Shown piece by piece: positions 43,761 through 54,480 of a stretch of DNA of 64,000 nucleotides. The stretch is from Pectinophora gossypiella (taxonomy: Eukaryota; Arthropoda; Insecta; Lepidoptera; Gelechiidae). Under the pieces are notes generated by a model. The model was not told the origin of the DNA. It was given only the letters and a program-made list of their open reading frames with translations, and made no database searches. Location: the NCBI RefSeq assembly GCF_024362695.1, contig NC_065412.1, forward strand, positions 4,029,992 to 4,093,991, read 5' to 3'. Both the position numbers and the translations under genes were made by a program. The stretch's first letter is position 1, and each line of letters opens with the position of its first letter.

Positions 43761-44933
43761 TATAAGACAATACAGAGAATATACACACTAGGTAATGTTA
43801 TAGAGAAGGGTTTAGTGGTTAATAATATGAAAGGGATTTAAAAGTTTTATTTTGTACAACAACAGGTTTAAAGCAACTCTTTCTATAAATAGCGCTACTA
43901 AAACTTACTATAACAACTCACTTGTACTTAAACACTTTGTAGCTATGAAGGAAAGTAATTTCATTTAAACACCTCTGTGGAGCTTAAACCTTTCTCGTAA
44001 ACGTACCTATAACTTCGCGTATCGAAGTCCATGCATTTGCAGTTACACAAGTAGTTGCAGCATAGTGATAGATAAGTAAGGAAGGTCAGACTGTCAGTTT
44101 TTGAATCGCATCCTATCCAACACATACGCAATACTTTTCAATAGTTAAACTACTAAACTTGGAACCAATAATATATAGTACTCGTATAGAATTTATAACT
44201 TCTAAAGTTCTTCTGTTCAAAGTTCATGTTTCAAAGAGACTAACAAGTAACAAGGTGGTCACAAAGTAGTTCCTTGCGGCACTCTTATCTTAAGAAGAGC
44301 TGTTGGATTACGCCAAAGTTTATATTGGTGTTATGTTGTTAATTGAATTAGGTATTAATATTCTTTATCATTTTTTTTTCATTATAGTTCATTTACAATC
44401 TTATTATTGATTATCGCTTTGGATATGTTAAGTTCTTTTGTCTCAATTGTATACATTTTACCTGACATAATTTTCTGCATTTCAAATCTGCGTATCTTAC
44501 AATTCATCTGTTCTAGAGAACCATCTGTTCATAATAAATATTGATTAAACGAAATAAATGCACATTAGCGATTACTACCCTTGTCAAAGCAACACCGGAA
44601 TACTCTTGCCATCAGGGACGCAGTCATCTATTATATTAATTAATACCATCTCCACTGGAGATTCTGCACAGGCCAATAGGAACAACTTAGGAGATTAGTT
44701 GCCCGGTTTATTGTTTAGATTAGGTAACGTACAGTCGGCAAACAAAGTTTTGACTTATGTACCACCAAGTTGGAGTTAGTGGTGATCTTTAACTTCGTGC
44801 TGTGCTGTACGATGTTTAGCGATGATTTGAATTGTTTTAGTGGTAGTCCAATAATCCGGATATTGTTGGCCGGTTAAATTTTGAATAGGAATTTGTGCAA
44901 TGGAGAAAGGTTTAATAATATAGGTATATACAA
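43761..44933. other. Unique AT-rich DNA
   Basis: Nothing supported. Confidence 0.4.
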
Positions 44934-45072
44934 TACAATACAAATACACTTTATTGCACCAAAATAAAAAGAAATAATTACAAAAAGTCTCTTAACTAAG
45001 TACATGGCAAATGGCGACCTTATCGCTTAAAGCGATTTCTTCCAGACAACCATAAGGTGAGGAAAAAGGTAA
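44934..45072 (-). repeat. LINE 3' end, antisense, with A/T-rich tail
   Basis: ATACAATACAATACAAATAC, ACTTTATTGCACCAAAATAA, GGCGACCTTATCGCTTAAAG and CGATTTCTTCCAGACAACCA. On the minus strand it ends GTGCAATAAAGTGTATTTGT followed by a (GTATT)n tail. A diverged relative lies at 9395-9560. Confidence 0.65.
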
Positions 45073-45274
45073 AAAAAAAAAATTCAAAGATATATGGTAT
45101 ATCTGCTTTATAGAACAGTTTTCTGTATGTATTATTGTCAGGTTAATTCCATTGTAAAATTTTAGGAAGGCATTATCAGGTATATAAAAGGTAAACTAAA
45201 ATCTTCATAATCCTATCAAGATCCTAAAAAGCTATCTTAAATATATTTTTTATCAGTTACCACCGATACCGTGC
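45073..45274. other. AT-rich spacer
   Basis: Nothing supported. Confidence 0.4.
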
Positions 45275-45395
45275 TACTGGCACAAACGCTTCTGCCAACC
45301 CGTACTGGAGTAATGCTCCATACATCTTCCGGATGATTGAGGAGAGGCCTGTGCCCAGCAGTGAGATGTATATAAGCTATTACGTCATGTATTAT
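45275..45395 (+). repeat. LINE 3' tail (CCCAGCAGTGGG type)
   Basis: ACGCTTCTGCCAACCCGTAC, TGGAGTAATGCTCCATACAT and GATTGAGGAGAGGCCTGTGC are followed by CCAGCAGTGAGATGTATATA and AGCTATTACGTCATGTATTA. It corresponds along its length to 35455-35560. Confidence 0.7.
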
Positions 45396-45732
45396 GGTGT
45401 GTACGATCTATACATAAGATTCTTTGGAATTACTATTGCTGAAACTATTAAATCACCCTCCAGTCCAGTCCTTATTGGCATTGTGAACATAACCATCTAA
45501 TAGCACACTTGTAGCGATAATAATGTAACCTAATATTACAGCACAGATTTCCCATCTCGCTTGCAATTTCCGGTGACAGGTAACTTCCTGTTACCGTTTG
45601 CACTGAAACGTAATTTCGGTCCTTCGCGCCGGATGTTCACAAGGTACCTACTTCGCGTCGACCAGAGTTCTCAAACTACAAATGAGGTAAGTATTTCGAT
45701 TTTATGATTATAAAATACTCTCTTATGTCTTT

Positions 45733-45825
45733 CCATCATCATCAATTTAAGAGCCACGCTCTTGTCGGTGCAGCATTTTCCATGCTACTTTTTTAGGGAA
45801 AAATAGGGCAGTGGTTATGTCTTTT
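45733..45825 (-). repeat. Retrotransposon 3' end with (CAT)n
   Basis: CCATCATCATCAATTTAAGA and GCCACGCTCTTGTCGGTGCA, then GCATTTTCCATGCTACTTTT and TTAGGGAAAAATAGGGCAGT. It shares both the last 55 bp and the upstream 'accactgccctatttttccc' module with 2530-2618. The 30.3 kb copy shares only the last 55 bp. Confidence 0.7.
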
Positions 45826-45894
45826 ATCTGGTTCTTTTGCTCTTTATTTTGATTTTTTTCTTCATTCCGAAATATTTTTGTCTTATCTAGCCTA

Positions 45895-45998
45895 AGGACA
45901 TCTCACACCATGCGGAGGTGGAAAAGATCTCTTTTAGAAATAAACCCACCTTTTGTAACTATTTGTAGTCTTTGTTAATTATATTAATGTGTACATGA
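45895..45998 (+). repeat. LINE 3' segment related to 7600-7742
   Basis: GGACATCTCACACCATGCGG, 'agaaataaacccaccttttg' and TAACTATTTGTAGTCTTTGT match 7615-7690. Its own GCGTGAG end has decayed. Confidence 0.55.
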
Positions 45999-46772
45999 AT
46001 GAATGTATAAGGTGTCTCACAAGTGGGAAAACGTCTCTCTGCATTTCAGCCTTAGTCAGCCTTGCAGGAAAGTGTCTAAGTCGTAGTCCCATCTCCGGCT
46101 CGGTCTGCCACGCCTGCGTCTTAAATAATATCCTAAACCAACCTGTCCTATTTTATTTGAAACTTGTAGCTCTGAAGATGTAATCATATGGAAACAAAAT
46201 CCCACAAGTATAATTAAATAAAAACATTGAAATCTCGTAACCTATTTCCGGAACATACTCGTATAAAACCGAAATATGAGAGAGCTTAAAGCAAAGCCAA
46301 AATTACTTTTAGATTTACCTACCTGCATCCCAACTCTTCACGCACCACGGTTTTCCATTACCGACTAAGAGCCGGTCAATCACAAGGTTTCTATACACAA
46401 AAAGGGGATGAACTGTAAATCCCAGTCATAAATATCTCGCATTTTCATTCGCAAGCCAATCCAACCCCCTTCTTGCGGATAAACCGAAGGCTTTTGGGAA
46501 AGAACTAAGGATTACGGGCAGCGTTTCGACCATTACCTAATTCGCCCTTTGTTCCTGTCGTTCAACATCCTGTTGGGCTTGTATAATTAGCTTATAAGTG
46601 CTTGGGAATTACTGTAATGTTATTTGCTTTACTGTGTTTTAAAGTGGTTCTGCTATGTTGTGAGATTTACTTATGTACAGCTATTTACTTTTTTGGAAAG
46701 TCCGTAGGTTTGGTTATTAAGTACAGCTGTATTATAAGATTAAGTAGGTTACTTGGATATCCTGTTTAGAAA
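45999..46772. other. Unique non-coding DNA
   Basis: Nothing supported. Confidence 0.4.
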
Positions 46773-46987
46773 TCCATAAGTAATATTATAAATTCGAAAG
46801 AAAGTCAAGTCTGTCTGTTACGCTTAAACCGCACAACTCATTCAGATGGCTATGGAGATAGTTTTCAAACTATCAAAAAAGAATCCAAAATCGTCCCTTA
46901 GAGGGTTAAAAAAGGACTACACCCTAAATAACGTATTGGTTGCGATAATCAAAATCCACGCGGACGGAATCGCGGTCATAATGCTAG
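46773..46987 (+). mobile_element. Short non-autonomous Helitron, complete ends
   Basis: Begins TCCATAAGTAATATTATAAA and ends with CACGCGGACGGAATCGCGGT, a GC-rich hairpin region, then CATAATGCTAG. Flanks are A (46772) and T (46988). The internal 'aaagtcaagtctgtctgtta' and 'ggctatggagatagttttca' are typical of the family. It is 215 bp and has no coding. Confidence 0.8.
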
Positions 46988-48678
46988 TTTATAATAAATA
47001 ATTACGTGTGTTTTTATCCAGGGTCAGATATTATTGTTAATCACTTTCAATGTTGCAAGAGTATCTTTACGTTCATTTATTCTTTTGCCTCTACGGGGAG
47101 AAAAGCCACGAAAATAAAGTTTCGCCAAAAAGAATTCCCCTGTGAAGGAGCCTGTGGACTTTCCAAACAGCACAATAAGGTAAACGTCAATCTAAAACAA
47201 TTCCCAAACAAGAACACCTGTAATTGTGAACCACCAAGTTTACGGACTGTAAATGACTGCGGCAATATTTTGAAAGCGTCCTGTGATGAACACGCTGTAA
47301 AATAAACGCTGCGTTTGTCGTTTTTTTATGGTTCTACTGGTCCGAGAGTAAAGAAAAAGAACAGAATGCGTCAGCTAATTATCTTTTCGGACATGTTGTT
47401 GAAGGTGATTACGAAAATTCTTTCTTTCCACTTATCCAACTGGTGACCATTCAATTGAAACCAGAATAATTTATTCTACGTGATTATGATAAATAAACTT
47501 GTTGAATGCCAATTGTAAGTATGTAGCGTCATTATATTTTGTGTTTTGAATTGTACAAACAAAATTAAATGACAGACGCGACGTAGAGCCACTCGCTATA
47601 ATTAGACTCACCGTAGCGGGAATCGATGTTCGGGGCCTCGCTGTCAATGCCATAATTCGACTATAAGGATATTTGAGCACTTATTTAAATGCAGCATATT
47701 CTGCCCTCGTGTGTCTATCTTCCCCGCATGTCTACGGAACTCTAATGGCAGTTCGCTGTTTACCTTATGACAAAGGGTTTCGACGTTAAATATTTTATAA
47801 TATTTGCTTAATGTGCCCGCTGGCTATTCGAGAGGTCTCTACTTTATGTTCATTTTAATAATAAACTTCATTTGATGTTTCAAGTGATTTATTTAGGAAC
47901 TTGTTTTGTGGTTGTTTACGTCTTTTAGGTAAAACGTACTTAGGTAGCATAGCTCTGAATTCATTTTAGGTTGTATGAAGTATGGAGATTACGATGAAAT
48001 GCGAACCTAAGTATAATTTAAAATCGTAAGACCGAATGTCCTTTTAAAATCCAAATCGCATTGCTTAACTATTACACCCGGAAATCTCCGCCTTAGGAGG
48101 ATATAATATGGTAGGTAAATAATAGCGGTAGGTCGGTTATCAGACCCACAACTTAACCGAGAGAAGAAAAAAGAAGAGGCGGTGAAGTAAATTGTCACAA
48201 GAAAACCTGCGTACCTAAAACACACTTAATACCCAGAACACACTTAATATTCTCAGAAACATTTCCATTGATTTGCTCTAGCATTTCGCATTTCATGATT
48301 TCTTTCAAGCTTACTGAAGGGAAATCTGTCGTTGATAGTGGCACGTATGTAAATGTTATAAATAACGCATTTTTTTTTAATTAAAGTGTTACAAACTCAT
48401 CTTCGTACCTATGCGATGTTTACCTTTCGTGTCCGGTACCTAACTTTTAATTGAATTTGTGGTAGTCCCGCGCATGTCGCTAGTCGCTACCTGCAAGTTT
48501 TATCAATTTAAAAGTGTTACACGTGGTATTTTATCGGTTTAAATTTAATAAATAGCAAGAGACAGGGTGAGAATAATATTTTCGATAAGTAATGATGAAA
48601 GTAGAAAATAAATACCGTCTTTGCAGGGATTATTTATAAGATGACCTTGCGGATGGCCCCGATTCCTACAGAAACCTC
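46988..48678. other. 1.7 kb unique DNA
   Basis: The 99-codon plus frame at 47006-47305 is Cys/Asn/Lys-rich and overlaps a 62-codon minus frame at 47077-47265. I recognise no motif and do not call a gene. No repeats seen. Confidence 0.4.
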
Positions 48679-48994
48679 CTAATTCTATTTTAAGTTATTT
48701 TAAGTAATTTCATTTTCTTATTCGCCGAAAAGGAAAAGGACGGATGATTGACAACTGTTAATTTTAGAATGAAAGAAGAACCCGGGCGAATAAAATAGAC
48801 ATTTCGCTCATATGCAATCCGTTTGACGTGTGCTGTCAACTTGATTCTGTCGGGTTGTTGGCCAATATAAAATTATGGGAGGGTTTTTTAAATTTCGGCC
48901 TAAAATTGACGCCTATTCCGTAAATTTTATGCCTGTCGATCCTTTCCTTTTCGACGAGTAATAAAATGACAGGTATAACTTAAAATAAAATTAG
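48679..48994. mobile_element. MITE with about 65-bp terminal inverted repeats
   Basis: The left end CTAATTCTATTTTAAGTTAT, then CATTTTCTTATTCGCCGAAA and AGGAAAAGGACGG, pairs with the right end read backwards (CTAATTTTATTTTAAGTTAT, CATTTTATTACTCGTCGAAA, AGGAAAGGATCG). The interior is unrelated ('tttgacgtgtgctgtcaact') and non-coding. Total about 316 bp. Confidence 0.8.
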
Positions 48995-49743
48995 ATGGTG
49001 TGTACATTTATGAAACAAAAAAAGAGAAGGTGCAGGTCGTGTCGCATCAGGAGGTAAAGGTTTTGGCGGGAAGAAGAGAGGAATGGCGATTACTCCACCG
49101 ACAATAGCACAGCTCTTAAATAAAGACAGAGATTACTAAAATTAGCACCAATATCCTGTTTATTTCGGAGTCCACGTTTTATATTATAATAATTTGTTTA
49201 TATAAATTGTCTAGTCTCTATCTAAAAAGTTTTTGAGGTACTTACTTATTCATCAATTCCATGTAAAAAATGTGATTTCATCACAGGAAATTTGCGGATC
49301 TTATCGAATCGTAGCGACGTGAATCAGTCAGATGTGCAAAAGTAAAATGTTTGCTTTCCATTTCAATTTAACATCAAAGAAGTAGCTAAAATTATCGCTT
49401 GAATACATCGAATCAATTTTCTTCCTACTTTGAACGATGAATTTTATAGAACAAACAATTTCTTGATAGCGTAATACCGGTCTGCTTCATTTTTATTGCT
49501 TTTCTAAAGAAAATTACATTGAATAACTAATTTACTGCAGTACTTAAACTGCTTTGTAGCTTCGGAAATAATTATGAGTAGGTAGCTTAATTGACTTTTT
49601 CTTTTTTCAACTTTTTGCGTTTGATTTAAGGTTTTCATACCTTTTTACGGGCAATATTTTGATGCCGGCAGTAGAATCTACTAATTAGTAAGAGTCTACC
49701 ATTATGATTGAGGTTTTAAACATTAGGTATAATTTAGTATTCT
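48995..49743. other. Unique AT-rich DNA
   Basis: Nothing supported. Confidence 0.4.
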
Positions 49744-49813
49744 CACTGACTTGTCTATACCAAATTTCCAAAACCAAATTACCAAAAAGAAATTTGGTAT
49801 AGATAAGTCAGTG
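49744..49813. repeat. 70-nt hairpin: 25-bp arms, 20-nt loop
   Basis: The left arm starts CACTGACTTGTCTATACCAA; the right arm GAAATTTGGTATAGATAAGT then CAGTG is its reverse complement with one G/A difference (a G-U pair in RNA). The size resembles a microRNA precursor. An equally good reading is a tiny MITE. No second copy in this window. Confidence 0.8.
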
Positions 49814-51078
49814 GCACTACTAAGTAGTAGTCAAAAATACCTGCATAAACAGTTATTTTATTTGCAACTAGCATCTTTCGTTTTTTTTTAGTAGGATTCC
49901 TTTAAAAGAGGTTTGACTCCATTGGTCTGCATTTCCCTTTTCTTTCCTTTTTTTTCTTTTTTCAGTAACTTTTTTCTGTCACCCTACCTCTTGCATTATA
50001 TGCACCCTTTCTAGATCAGAGGCGTCTCATGCGTTCATGGGATGGCTGTTCACCTGCCTAAGGGTGACATAAAGCGAGTACAAACAAGTGCTTGGTTATA
50101 TTTGTTATTACGTTTCAGCTTTCTTTTGTAGGTTGTTTCAAGTCTATTTGCATCGGATATATACGGGTTAGTATATAATTATTATATTATTAGAGCGGTA
50201 CTAATATGATTTGTGATAAATTGTTACTAATGATATTAACCTACTGGTGACATAAAATAGAAAATTCCAAATTAGATTAATATTATAAAAAATAAAATGA
50301 TATCAAACACAAGTTTGTTAAGGTGGTAATCACTTTAAATATGAGGTAGACATTAATCGCGAACAGAACAGTACATAAATAAAATAAAATTGATTCCACT
50401 ACCCACAGTATACAAGGCAAGCGATATTACTCGTACGTAGAACTTATCTTTGATAAATATAAGCTTAAAGCGCAGATGTTATGTTTACTGAACTAAATAA
50501 ATAAATAAATAAACTAAATAAATAAACACCTTATAAATGTTAGCATGATAATACCATCCAGATAAATGAACACAACGTGTCAACTGTTCCGTAAATAAAA
50601 TCTGTTTCCAATATCATTTGAGTTTCGGGGGTTGGATTTGGGACCGCATTGGCTTCCTTACTTGCTTGGGGAGACAAACTGCTCTCTCCGACTGAGAGGA
50701 AACCACGTTTTGCGGATTATGCCATATCTGATTTATATATTTTTAAATTTTGTGCGGTTAACTTTGGAATGTCGGGAAATCTTGTGGGGAGGATATGTTT
50801 AGTATCTTATGGAGATGTGACTTTGACTATTGAATTTTATTGTAATGACTCGGATGTTACTTTGTCTAAAGTATCTTGCTCTTGATAAATATTGGCTCAA
50901 AAGATGAGGAAGCATTTTTGTAACGTATGTTTTACTTCGTAGTGAGTAAATTAATATATTTTCTTCAACCCAATTTTACTTAAATCAAATATTAATTCAA
51001 ATAATAATATTCGTTCATGTCGAAATATCCATTATTTTTAAAAAAAAAACAACAACTAATATCAACAATTTTTTTTTT
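49814..51078. other. Unique AT-rich DNA
   Basis: Includes a T-rich stretch near 49920-49975 and (AATA)n near 50500-50525. The 78-codon frame at 50649-50885 has no known motif. Confidence 0.4.
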
Positions 51079-51378
51079 GCTTGCCTCATCATCATCAGCC
51101 CATTAACGTCCCCACTGCTGGGGCACGGGCCTTCCCTATGGATGGGTAGGGAGATCGGGCCTTAAACCATCACGCGGAGCCCAGTGCGGATTGATGGTTA
51201 TTAACGACTGCTAATGCAGCCGGGACCAACGGCTTAACGTGCCTTCCGAAGCACGGAGGAGCTTGAGATGAAACCTTTTTTTTGTGGTCACCAATCCAAT
51301 GACCGGCCTTTGCGAAAGTTGCTTTACTTCAACAATCGCAGACCGAGCGCGTTAACCGCTGCGCCACCGAGCTTGCCT
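51079..51378 (-). mobile_element. tRNA-derived SINE, family B, with 8-bp target duplication
   Basis: The minus-strand head GCTCGGTGGCGCAGCGGTTA carries a clear A box (TGGCGCAGCGG) and a degenerate B box. The core shares GCACGTTAAGCCGTTGGTCC with family A. The 3' end is the LINE-type module CCGTGCCCCAGCAGTGGGGA, then CGTTAATGGGCTGATGATGA. GCTTGCCT at 51079-51086 and 51371-51378 is a probable target duplication. Confidence 0.85.
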
Positions 51379-52014
51379 ATCTTCCACAAAAAATAAAAAG
51401 AAAAATCGAGAAGGAAAAATATCATAAGAAAAGAACGAGATACATGCGCGTTCAGCCGCTTGGCTACTTAATGTGCTTACATTAAGTATTAAAAATAAGG
51501 CTTCAGTGGATAAAATAAGAGAAAAAAGTTACTACGAACGAATCCCGACACATCCCAATTAGCAGAAATACGGTGTCCATAAAAGAGTAGGGAGACAAGT
51601 TAGACGATCATGAAGTTGTCCAATAAGCTACTTTTTCCCTTAAATTTCTGGAACAAGGTTTCCATTTTAAAAGTTAAATCATTAGGTTACAATTGGACGG
51701 ACTCCGGGCCCACTCAAGAGTTTTTTCAAAACAATTTAAATTCAGTTTCAGCTGCTTATTTTCGTAAAGGTGGAACTTTTTGCAGTTGTGTCTTGGTAAA
51801 TACAAATAAGTCTGCCGAGCGGACTATATTTACTTACCAGATTCTTAGTTTAGAATTTATGGATTCAAATGCGGATGGTTCTAATGTAGCCGGTTCAGTT
51901 GCAATAATTTATTGAGACAATATTTTATGGGAAACTTGCACATATCGTTAAATGTTGTGTTGTGTTTATGTCATTTATCGTCTTCGGGGTCTTCGCCAAG
52001 CTGCAAATATTACG
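51379..52014. other. Unique DNA
   Basis: The 101-codon plus frame at 51610-51915 is Ser/Asn/Leu-rich, has no recognised domain, and is not called. Confidence 0.35.
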
Positions 52015-52100
52015 AAAAACGACAGTGTAATCGAAAATAATGTAATTGACATATCACCTTATGTAAATTTCATACATTTTAAACGGTTACACTGTCTTTT
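52015..52100. repeat. Short inverted-repeat element
   Basis: AAAACGACAGTGTAATCG at the left and CGGTTACACTGTCTTTT at the right are reverse complements with two differences, about 50 bp apart. It may be an 85-bp MITE remnant. Confidence 0.55.
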
Positions 52101-52445
52101 CTAGTAGGTATTCGTTCTACCCTTTAAAAAAATCGTAAATGAAAATGCTAAACGATCTTTTTAATTATGCATTTAATTTTTCGTATTTTTATTCTCAACC
52201 CCTCTTTTAATCTATTGCATTTTGTGGTTGCCTTTGTCTCTCTATCTTTCTATTTGAAACATTTATTATAATTCAGAATGTTTACTTATACTCGGAATGA
52301 AGGGGGCGCATGGATTACGGCCATAACTGTAATTTTTAGGTTGCGGTATACAAAAGAAAGTAACTATTCTACGAATATTTTCATAATGTTATACTGTTAT
52401 TTTAAATAAATTATTTTTCTTTTTTTTTTTAAATAATAAATAAAT
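52101..52445. other. AT-rich unique DNA
   Basis: T-rich and A-rich runs just before the SINE cluster. Nothing else. Confidence 0.4.
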
Positions 52446-52920
52446 TACTTCTCTCGTGAGTTGTGAGGTCAATGAGCGACCTCGTCTCCCTGGTCTACTT
52501 CTATCGTGTGGATTGTGAGGTGGATTACCAACCCTATCAACCCTGGTGTCAGAGTTATTACTGAGCCGCAATAGGCCCCTGACATGACTCATGTAACGAC
52601 TACGTACTTATATTTTACCAACGGTTTAACGTGCCTTCTGAAGCACGGATCATCTTACTTTTGGACAATCAGGTGATCAGCCTGTAATGTCCTAACCAAA
52701 CTAGGGATCACAGAGTGATTTTTGTGATTTGTCCCCACCGGGATTAGAACCCGGGATCTCCTGATCGTGAGCACAACGCTTAACCGCTAGACCACGGAGG
52801 CAGTTAGTCTCCCTGGTGTCGAGTAACTATTTCGCCGCCATCGGCCACTGACGTGGCTCATATAATGACTACATACTTCATTAAGTAAATTCCCTACAAA
52901 GTACGGATCAAGAATACGTT
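52446..52920 (-). mobile_element. Old SINE family A copy, split by a younger one
   Basis: The 3' part (52446-52494: CTTCTCTCGTGAGTTGTGAG then CTCGTCTCCCTGGT) resumes at 52818 (GTCGAGTAACTATTTCGCCG, then CATCGGCCACTGACGTGGCT). Joined across the insert it follows the family A order, with many substitutions and no intact head. Confidence 0.75.
52495..52806 (-). mobile_element. Young SINE family A copy inserted in an older one
   Basis: A full-length copy with a good head on the minus strand: TGGTCTAGCGGTTAAGCG as A box, GGTTCTAATCCCGG as B box. It has a core with 'aaggcacgttaaaccgttgg' and the end CACACGATAGAAGTAG. It is flanked by an exact 11-bp duplication GTCTCCCTGGT at 52484-52494 and 52807-52817. 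The minus-strand frame at 52389-52592 is incidental. Confidence 0.9.
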
Positions 52921-53560
52921 ACGGAATAAGCTAGTTTTGTCAAATAATATAGACAAAGGCTACTTCGTTTTATCAGCCTCTGTCGCAGGGTTATTATGTT
53001 CGCCGGTTTAATGTGTTCATTGTTTATTGATGTTCAATGACCGGCCTATCACATGATAGTCCAACACGATAGAGAGGATGTAGTATCAAACAATAAGTAC
53101 CATTAAAATTTGGATAAAAACAACTGAGCATCAGTTTTGTTTTGCAATCCAAGCGAAACAAGAGCGGCAATCTGTACGGACGAGCGATGAATGCCAAATG
53201 TGTTCTTTAAAACAATAAATTCTGATTTATGAACTGAGCCCCAAATGAAATATTGTTCGGCGAAAAATACATTTGGAAAAAGTATTGGTAATTGAACAGG
53301 GTTTGTAAAAAAATAGGGGAAGATAAATATTATAATGGGTTTTTGGTATCTGCGTCTGGCGTTTAGGGGTTGTTCTATATCGAAGGTAAGGATTTTTTTT
53401 AAAATAAATTTGCTCCCGTTAAATCATTTGTTTCATAAAAGGTAAATTTCAGATCTTTGAACTCTACACGTCAGTTACTTATCTCATGTTCTTATATCTC
53501 CTAAATCAGACACTTCATAGATAAAAAATCGTTTTACACAGCCATTACACATCGACGTAC
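52921..53560. other. Unique DNA
   Basis: No repeats seen. The segment 53100-53290 has balanced composition without a frame. Confidence 0.4.
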
Positions 53561-53660
53561 ATACTATTGAAGACTAAAGTAAGACCGAAGGGAGGTGAGG
53601 TAAAGCTAAATCAGCTGCTGGTGGGGCAGAGAATTGGTGTTCTTTACGTAGTATTATTCC
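53561..53660 (+). repeat. Dispersed family X, plus-strand fragment
   Basis: ATTGAAGACTAAAGTAAGAC, CGAAGGGAGGTGAGGTAAAG and CTAAATCAGCTGCTGGTGGG match 56672-56735. Confidence 0.65.
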
Positions 53661-54234
53661 TTATTCTATGCCTAAACTTTACGAAAATATTTTCCCCATT
53701 ACTCATTCGATGCAACAACGCCACAAACAACGCAAAATTTACGAAAATAAACTATGTCAGATTACTCTGAAAGTTCTTTTGGATTGTAACTTTTAAGACG
53801 TTTTTGCCCCGGAGCGAGCGAGATGTCCATCTTAGGGTTTCAGTACAAAGTTTGACTGCAAGTTTTTATTTATTTATTTATTAAGTTGTGTCTATGACGA
53901 CATATCTCTGCCCATAATGATAATACAAACATAACTTATATACATAAGTTGCAAGTAACACTTTGAATCAAGGACATTAAATAATTTTCTATGTCACATT
54001 TCGTATGAAAGCATGTGCGTGCTAGGTACGCTACTCAGTAGGCAGGAGCTCTCAAAGAGAATTTTTGAATGAAAGCACAATTTCACATTACACAATAAAG
54101 GAATAATGTGATAAAATTCTTTGTGTACAAGAATGAACGGGAATAAAAAATGTGTAGCTCGCTTTGTGAAGTTTTTTAATCCGTAGGCTATGGTGTGTGT
54201 TCGTCAACCGTCCGTATATATTCGTCGTACATAC
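53661..54234. other. Unique DNA with a possible antisense LINE end at 53869
   Basis: TTTATTTATTTATTAAGTTG at 53869 resembles the antisense LINE ends at 15418 and 58575, but the body does not match them. Otherwise nothing. Confidence 0.35.
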
Positions 54235-54480
54235 ATACATACATAAACTCACGCCCGTAATCCGTAATGGGGTGGGCAGAGCCACAGTAATCAATCAAAG
54301 ACAACTTGCAGCCACGGTTGATACGATGTCGTAAGCTGGATATGATAAACCTTATGGTGATAAGGGATTACGAGTAGCTTATCGCCCATAACATTAGTCC
54401 ATCATGTTAGAGGACACAATCCCCCTGTCGGTTTTTACGACATGCCGTGTTATATTCGTCATTTCCATCCATTTTATAAT
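54235..54480 (-). repeat. Dispersed family Z, longest copy
   Basis: CATACATACATAAACTCACG, CCCGTAATCC, TGGGGTGGGCAGAGCCACAG and 'atcaaagacaacttgcagcc' are followed by GATACGATGTCGTAAGCTGG and CCCCTGTCGGTTTTTACGAC. On the minus strand it ends GGGCGTGAGTTTATGTATGT. It is related to 23880 and 38146 and, at its end, to 7706 and 42870. I infer the 3' part of a non-LTR element. Confidence 0.65.

Noticed and set aside
47006..47305. 99-codon Cys/Lys/Asn-rich frame
   Set aside because: No signal peptide or regular cysteine pattern, an opposing frame of similar length, and no recognised family.
51610..51915. 101-codon plus-strand frame
   Set aside because: No recognised domain; Ser/Asn-rich composition fits chance in AT-rich DNA.
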